This document shows, in pieces, positions 57,237-64,000 of a stretch of DNA of 64,000 nucleotides. The translations under genes were made by a program, and so were the position numbers. The DNA is taken from positions 62,982,317-63,046,316 of the forward strand of contig JAHLJT010008756.1 of the NCBI GenBank assembly GCA_031308135.1, given 5' to 3'. Every line of letters begins with the position of its first letter. Positions within the stretch are counted from its first letter, which is position 1. Below the pieces are notes generated by a model. The model searched no databases and was not told where the DNA came from. It saw only the letters and a program-made list of their open reading frames with translations. Source of the stretch: Acheta domesticus (Eukaryota > Arthropoda > Insecta > Orthoptera > Gryllidae).

Positions 57237-57713
57237 AGTCTCTTTAGTAAAAGTAAAAGCATTATGACCTTACGCTTTTATAAAAATATTTTTTTGTAAT
57301 AACGTTATTTCATTCCCAATGTGAAAGTAAAACGATCTGGCATTTATTAAATACTAACTAAAAATTACGAGTATAGACTTGCCTATACAAAAACAGAAAA
57401 CTAGCATACAGCAAAGCATTTAAGTAAACAGCATGGGTACGACCATCTATCACTGTAAACGGGCAATATCACAAACAAATAATGACCAATGGTAATTTAG
57501 GACGCTTCTGCATAAGGAGGGTGACATAAAAATCAATTAATATAATGGAGATAAAGCGCCATTAATTATCGGGAAGCGCCGTATCAATTCGACCTCACAC
57601 CCTTTTCCAAAACCATAAGATGAGCGCTGTGGGAGGGGTATGGACCATGTGAAGGGGAGACAGTGGATGAAGTAGGAGGTTGTGATGCTTCAACGAAGAC
57701 TACCATGATTATT

Positions 57714-58225
57714 TGATTGATGGACATTCCGGGCATATCAATGGCTAAGGTCACTAGTCCCGTAAGCGTAGTGCATGCTTTTTCGCTCGGGAGGTGGCGG
57801 CTATCTTCCCCCGGTGAATGGCGGGATTCCGCCCGACCGACCATCGGCGGAGTTCTTGCCACCCAGGTATCGCCCCACCAGTGGAGCACCGCCCCAGCCT
57901 GGACAAGCTCTGAGCTCCGACCGGCATTGTGGTAGTGTAGTGCTTTTTAATGTAAGTGTCTGTGAAATGGATAAGGATAGAATAGGGAAGAGAAAGGAAA
58001 GATCGCGCGCGGTCGTGGACCCGTTTGTTGGGCTACGCTCAGTATTCTCCTGGTGTTGATCGGAAAACCACGAAGAAATACCCATCAGAGCAGCCGGCCG
58101 CTAGAATCTTACTCCAGATGCGACTTAATCGACCTAGCTGACAAGCTAGTGTCGAAAAATTCGGCTTTCGTGCGACTCGAACCTAGGATGTCCGGTCAGA
58201 GCCACTGCAGTGACATCAGTGATGT
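57714..58225 (-). mobile_element. tRNA-derived SINE, second copy of H
   Basis: Same insertion and same missing box A end as 39,146-39,667. About ten single-base losses make it slightly shorter. Confidence 0.87.
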
Positions 58226-58489
58226 CCATGGAGTAGTGGGATAATCCAATGGAAATAAAATATAAGAGAGAGATTGAAAGATGTGAATAGTAATGAGGAC
58301 GTAGAAGGAAAACAATATGTAGATGATCTCACATGGCAAATATAAGAACGGCGAGACTGAAGAATGGTGAATGGCAAAATAAGAAGTGAAGAAACTAGAA
58401 CGATAGGGAATGTTTTTAAGTAAGACTGTAAACTAAGTAATTCAGCAAAGAATGGAGAAAAACCAAGACTGTAACTGGTGAAGCCGCAA

Positions 58490-59550
58490 CAGCACGTACT
58501 TTCTCCCATCATTTCTGACGGTTGCGTACAAATGTTTTAAAAAAGTTCAATATTTGCTTTTGAAATGTTTGAAAATTCAAAGATTTTAAATGAAATTATT
58601 TCAAGATTTCTATTTTGCAGAAAAAAAACATTAACTGAGAAATATTTGAATCCACTCTGTTGGCACTTATTATTTTCATCACACCCTTAACTTTTTTCCT
58701 GATTTGGTCTCTAGCCCAATATGCACGTTTGAGTTGTGCACGATGCGTGTAATATGTCCAATATCATACAAATAATACTTGAGTCCATAACGTTTCTTAG
58801 GTAAATTAGTAGTGATACATCAGCTTAATGAAAAAAATGGTACTGCCTAAAATTAAATACCTACATGACCCTTTAAAAATTTAATTTTATACAACAGATT
58901 TCATTAAGAAAAATATCTACTGTTGTAGCTGTAGGAAAGATGCCGAAAAAATTAAACTACTGCAGTTTTCAAAAATTTAGAGTTCAACGAAAATCGAACC
59001 TACGCTATTTTTATAAGCGTACATTGCTCAATATGAGAATATATGAAAGAAAAAAAACTGGAGCCATTTCCTGAGAAAATTTGAAAATGTCCCCTGAAAG
59101 CTTCATGTAAAATGCATTACTAAATCAAATATCCTTGTGAAATTCAAGGCCCAGACATCAGATCACACACATCGATCGATCGCGGAAGCTGAATTGTGGT
59201 GAAAATCCTGCCTGTAAGTTTAACGCACACATTGTTCACAGATAAACATGCAGGCAGAAAGACGTTTGGCAGAAAACCAATTTTCCTCTATCAAGGACGC
59301 ACCGAATCGCGGATTGTGAGTACACAACGAATGAAAGGAAGTAATTTACATATACAAGAACAATAATTATATCTTTTTGGGGTTTCAGCAATCCACAATA
59401 CTAGTTATTCTGACGAACACGTTTTTTGCTGCAGCATTACAATACTTTCCTCTGTACTACGTAATAATATGCGAGAAAGTAAAAAAATTTTGTAGAAATT
59501 GAGAACATTATGTGATTGAAATAGTAAAACACAAGCAAACAATTTCAACA
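58490..59550 (+). repeat. R2-family repeat, second copy
   Basis: Corresponds to 39,920-40,945, sharing all its blocks. Small indels only. Confidence 0.6.
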
Positions 59551-59569
59551 TTTTTCGGTACAAGTGAAT

Positions 59570-60125
59570 GAGCGTGCCACAAAACACCAATGCCATCTAC
59601 ACGCAGTTTATTGCATGTGGTGAGACTGACACGTCTACCATCAGGCCTGGGTGGTACATCAGATAGAAAGCACTATTTTCACATTGTTTTAATGTGGCAT
59701 CACAACAAACTGACTCTTCTTTTGTATAGAATATACAGGAATCGGCTATATATATCTTTTTAACAATATTGTGCGTGTTCTCGAAAAAAAAATGCTTCAT
59801 AAAAAAGAATTTCCCTGTTGAAGTTCATAAATGCCATTACGACTTGAAACATATTTAATGTCTACCTTGTGACACTTTTTATGTCTAAGAAATACAAAAT
59901 ATATACATTGAGATAAAACACGATTTAAAAAAATGCGGCAAGAATTCAGAACACTGAAAAATCAAAACCCAAAAAATCAAGTTCGACATTCTTCACACGC
60001 AAACCAGAGGTCGCAAGGTTAATGAGCGAGCCACAAAACACCAATACCATCTAACCCCGCCGGGTGGAGAGGCAACCCACACATCCACCACCAGGCCGGG
60101 GTGACACATCGGGCGAGAAAACCCA
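59570..60125 (+). repeat. Local direct-repeat pair, second copy
   Basis: AATGAGCGTGCCACAAAACA near 59,568 and AATGAGCGAGCCACAAAACA near 60,021 repeat the pair seen at 41,006 and 41,466. Confidence 0.8.
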
Positions 60126-60625
60126 CACGAGGGAGAAAGCGAAGCTCGGAGAGGGGGGGCGCGTGATATGTCCGCTGCTGAGCGCGTATGCAGATTTTTG
60201 GAAATTTTCATTTTTAATCGCGCCCGCGATGATAAATTTACAAACAAACGAAAGCCGAGGACAAATTTGCTGGTGGAAGCGCGGGGGGGATTCGCCCGCG
60301 TTCAGTGGAAACGCGGACGCGTTCGCGGGCCGCCGATAGCATCTACAGAGCCGCGCTGGCGGACCGCCACCTATCTATTATGACACATTGTTAAAATTTC
60401 TATCAAACATTTTGTATTATCTCTGCGTAAATAAATGAATGATTGGGCGCGCTGCCTGGGCGAGCGGTGGGCCGACCGCTCGGCCGGGGCACTGCGACCG
60501 TGAGGCTTCCCCTACCGCGCCCATTTGCATGAAAATTGCGGGACGTGGTTGCGGGCGAACGGCAGGCGAGAGGCGTGTTGTTTTATTGGAGGCTCGGTTT
60601 TGAGAAGCGATGCACGAGGCTGAGA
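60126..60625. other. GC-rich island, second copy
   Basis: Corresponds to 41,571-42,075, with the forkhead-like and ATTTGCAT motifs preserved. Confidence 0.45.
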
Positions 60626-61368
60626 AAGTTTGTGGGAGGCCGTGCCAATTGTAGCTGGTTGATTGTGATGATGATGTGATCGTGATTCGTTGTTAAATGA
60701 AACGGGTAATAATGCTCTGCTGTAGTTAAAATGTGGGTCAGTACATAAATAACCTTAGCAGTGATTAGTCATAGCTGGTTAGAAACACACAATCATTTAA
60801 AAAAATACATTAGTTCATAAGTATTAACAAATATTTTAGCACTGAATTTTTAAATTGAAAGGTTGCAGATTCATTTTGATTTAATACGTTCCATATTCCA
60901 ATAAGAGTAGAGGCCTCATCATTTGATCACGTCCAGAACATTTTAAAGTATCTCTTCGGCTCTGGAGGTTATGAGTCCGTTACAGTAACGTTTTGGATAT
61001 AATGTGAAACATTTTATCGATGTAATATCATTGAAGGATTTAAGGGGACACGAAATTGATTTTCAGTCAAAAATAGTTTACTATTTGGTATTTTATTTGT
61101 TTTAAATCTTTATTATTCTCTTTTTAAATTAGTGTTCGAAATATGTTGTTATCACCCTTACAAGTATTTTTTTATTATTTATAGACCTCCTCTCATTGGG
61201 CGTAGGTGCTGTCTCGAATACTTTTAGATACTCTTACACAATGCAGCACATAAAAAACTGAAAGTCTTCTGACATGCAGAAAGCAAATTAAGAACTTTAT
61301 GTTCTGAAAACCCACGACATAAAAGTCTCAAAAGGATGTATTTATTTGAAAATGTTGATTCTGATGAG

Positions 61369-62041
61369 TAGAGACCGGAAAAATATGTAGTATTACACGT
61401 CAAAATATGGGCATAAATATTTAATGAAAACAGTAAGAATATGTAGTAAATATGTAAAATCTAAAATAATATGTAATATTAAAATTCTCTAACTAAAAAC
61501 TATTTACATAGCAAGAAGTAACATTTACAAAAAACTGCTCCCTTTACATCATACAACTTTCTCATCAGCAGCAATCTATTGGAATCCAGTAATCCGTAGT
61601 TTAAACAGCCAGACTAATCGCAATAGAAGCCGTTTCACAAACTGGCAGATCTACGACCAGCAAACACACACTGTAGCATCTTCATTGAAGTGTTACACCT
61701 TGGCGATCCCCAATTTTTTCTCGGAAAATGAAGGTTACAGATCACAAAACGAAGTGTCAATGATATTTTGGACAGGCATATTTCCCAAATAATGTAGGAA
61801 AAATGCTGATTTAAAAAATACATCTTTTCATAAAAAAATATGAAATTAAATGAGAAAATTGATAAAATAAGAAAATATATTGTGAAAACAGAAAAATATG
61901 TAATATAATACCAAATATGTAAAAATATGTAACGAAAAAATTCGATATGTATTAGGAGGGCTATGATTCGCCAGGATTACAACTTTGAGAACGGTAAGTA
62001 GAAAGACAAAAATATGTAATTACATAAAAATTTGGTCTCTA
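61369..62041. mobile_element. hAT-like non-autonomous element (MITE), second copy
   Basis: 673 bp with TAGAGACC termini. The 8-bp flanks are CTGATGAG (61,361-61,368) and CTGATGAA (62,042-62,049), one mismatch. Many AATATGTAA-like motifs inside. Allelic or duplicate partner of 42,806-43,476. Confidence 0.82.
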
Positions 62042-62225
62042 CTGATGAAGCAAATTATGTTCGGAGGGTTGCATCTTTAAATCTATTTCCCGAAAGTTGA
62101 TAATTTTAACACTAAATTTTCTATTTTCCACTTTCATTTATAATAGGAAACTGAAATTTGTAGGTCTCCTTTAAACTGAAATTAAGGTCTCCAAAATTTA
62201 CTGAAACAATGTTTTTCTGGTTACC

Positions 62226-62226
<1 letters not shown>

Positions 62227-62257
<31 letters not shown>

Positions 62258-62275
62258 TATTATTATTATTATGAC
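62227..62275. repeat. Expanded ATT microsatellite
   Basis: About 15-16 ATT units with one interruption, against about four in the matching place in copy 1 (near 43,650). Confidence 0.95.
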
Positions 62276-63769
62276 TCATTCTGCAAAACTTTATTTTACT
62301 TGAAAACGCGGTGAAAAAATTGCATTATGAAAAAATATCTTTATCTACAAAATGGTAAATATTTAGCAGTTGTAGGTAAAAAAAATAAACAGTTGTTACA
62401 GTGTGATATTATGTGTGATATATCTGTAACTTGTAAAAATTTAGTAAACCTAATTTCAATGGCTTCTGAGTTATTCAAACATTTAACACTGCCAGGACAG
62501 GGAATTCCGTGTCCCCTCCCGCAGTAACAAGACGAGCCACACCATTCTCAGAAAGCTTCGCGCTGATATTACATGTTAATATCTCGGTTTTGGTGAAAGT
62601 GTGGGTTATATTGTTACTTTGCATTGTATCATCAAAAACTCTTATGTCTTTGCCAGTTATAGGGAAAGATGAAGGTTGTTGATTACCGCAGCATACGCTA
62701 ATGGCGTTCTCCAGGAAAACTCTGAAAGTAACTTTCTCTAAAGGAAAAGCACACAAGGAGCTTAAAAGATCAATCATGTATTGTAACTTCAAAAGCAAAA
62801 CGACACTATACAAAAACCTCAGACATTAATAAAACCTTAATTTACTAATTACTAACCTCTTCTATCTACTTTAACTTAACAAAATTTTAATTATCTAAAC
62901 CTAACAACTAATCTACCGTACAATACAAGATTTTCAATTCCATATTTCCTAAATAAATATACAATGTCAATTAATGCTTGCGCACACATTTGAACGATTG
63001 AAAACCATCACATCGCCTTAATACTAACACCAAGTATCTTGAATCCTCGACGTCGTAATATTCTCTCCGAAACTTTTTCATATTAAATATACTCCAATTT
63101 TTCCATTAATTGTTTATGAAACCATCTCCCCTCTGAACGCTGCTAAAATATGCATCCATAACGCGGTCCGCACACTGGTGTGATCGGAGCTCTCGATCTC
63201 TGATGTGCAAAGCAAGTGATCTACTTTCTCAATAATTGTTTAATTTTCTCTACCGATCAGTTCATTTGACTCCACGAAAACGCTCCAAATATCCAGTGAC
63301 ACATGCTTGACATCCTGTTTTTTCCATCTTCTAAGCGTTCTCGGACTTCACTTGTTTTTATCGGTCGCCCCGCAACAAATGCTTCTATTATGTCCATACA
63401 CATTCTCCATGATTTCACACATTTTATTTTTTTCGAAATTTTTATTAATTATTTTCACGAAATTCTTTCTTTAAGTATCACGCATTCGAATTTGTCACAC
63501 TATATATGTCTCGTTCGTATTTTATAAAATGCTTGGGGCAATAACTAGAAGAGATACACAATAACTGAAGGTTTGCTGTGGCTGAAGTAATTTATCTTGT
63601 TACTGATTCAACCCCTTCAATTTCTAACGTTATTTTTATTTATAAATATAATTGTCAATAAATTAACACTATCATTATAATATTTAACAACTCAATGCGG
63701 CAAAGAACATCACCGAAATTTTATGATAAAAGTTTAAGTAAGGCCATTATCATACAGGGCGTCCGGGGA

Positions 63770-64000
63770 GGAAACATCGAAACTTCGAACATAAGCTCTT
63801 AAGACAATTCTAGGCATATTTTGTCTAATAATCTACGCGGATATTCCGAATGGTTGAGCCGTCTTTTGATTTTTCACTATCAGGGACCCACAAAACATGG
63901 ATTCTGGCTATGCCACGTGTTAGAGTATTTTTTCTAAATTAGCAACTGGATATATCCTTTTTTTGTTACTAAGGTCCTGTAATAAGGGTTTTTCTGTCGA
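63770..64000 (+). repeat. R2-family fragment, second copy, cut by window end
   Basis: Corresponds to 45,113-45,344. Contains CACAAAACATGGATTCTGGC and runs off the window. Confidence 0.7.

Larger units (their letters stand above)
56582..64000 (+). repeat. Large duplicated segment, copy 2 (continues past the window)
   Basis: Collinear repeat of 37,995-45,344, beginning at the first base after the gap. It carries the same nested elements in the same order. The first 4.05 kb look like copy 1 with scattered single-base losses, many in homopolymers. The remainder shows substitutions, a 12-bp insertion (about 60,970), an expanded ATT run (about 62,229), a deletion opposite 44,541-44,556 and a rewritten AT-rich patch (about 63,430-63,470). 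Confidence 0.97.

Noticed and set aside
61369..62041. CRISPR-like array from repeated AATATGTAA motifs
   Set aside because: The spacing is irregular and there are no spacers or direct repeats of suitable length. The motifs lie inside a terminal-inverted-repeat element, and the DNA is eukaryotic in character.

Overview
This window looks like gene-poor chromosomal DNA from an insect. I suspect a polyneopteran-type genome, but that is only a guess. The reasons are an AT-rich background, many interspersed repeats, tRNA-derived SINEs, a Jockey-clade retrotransposon with an arthropod-style internal promoter, and no operon-like coding layout. I found no host protein-coding gene I could defend. The only convincing coding capacity belongs to transposable elements, and most long open frames are artefacts of stop-poor low-complexity DNA.

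Layout. 1-7,450: tRNA-derived SINE copies (A, B, C), a compound CT/CG microsatellite, a mariner-like transposase relic and a long near-perfect inverted repeat (7,147-7,405). 7,850-9,425: a 1.6-kb almost pure pyrimidine tract with nested periodicity. 9,430-27,880: mostly AT-rich DNA broken by short GC-rich islands, SINE pieces, a reverse-transcriptase relic (19.1-19.4 kb), a long interspersed repeat family called R2 here, and a degenerate minisatellite (25.1-25.8 kb). 27,890-32,210: pyrimidine-rich then purine-rich blocks around a Jockey-like relic (28.3 kb). 32,217-37,530: SINE E with clear target-site duplications, a GC island, a 105-bp minisatellite (34.3-35.6 kb), SINE F with an AATC-repeat tail, and a G-rich degenerate minisatellite (36.4-37.5 kb). 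37,995-45,344: the first copy of a segment repeated at 56,582-64,000. It carries two SINEs, an R2 copy, a GC island and a hAT-like MITE. 49,429-54,626: a degraded Tigger/pogo-like DNA transposon split by a full-length Jockey-like element (50,079-54,544). 55,582-56,581: exactly 1,000 N.

The most complete unit is the minus-strand Jockey-like element. It has a perfect 12-bp target-site duplication, an initiator at its 5' end, a downstream promoter element at the canonical distance, ORF1 with zinc knuckles, ORF2 with endonuclease and reverse transcriptase, and AATAAA merging into the A-tail. Its three frame breaks are each explained by one missing base in a short homopolymer, with no in-frame stops otherwise. 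It therefore looks young, and the breaks may be sequence errors.

The 7.4-kb duplication begins directly after the fixed-size gap. Its first 4.1 kb differ mainly by single-base deletions and the remainder by substitutions and larger indels. An unmerged allelic contig or unpolished sequence explains this at least as well as a real segmental duplication.
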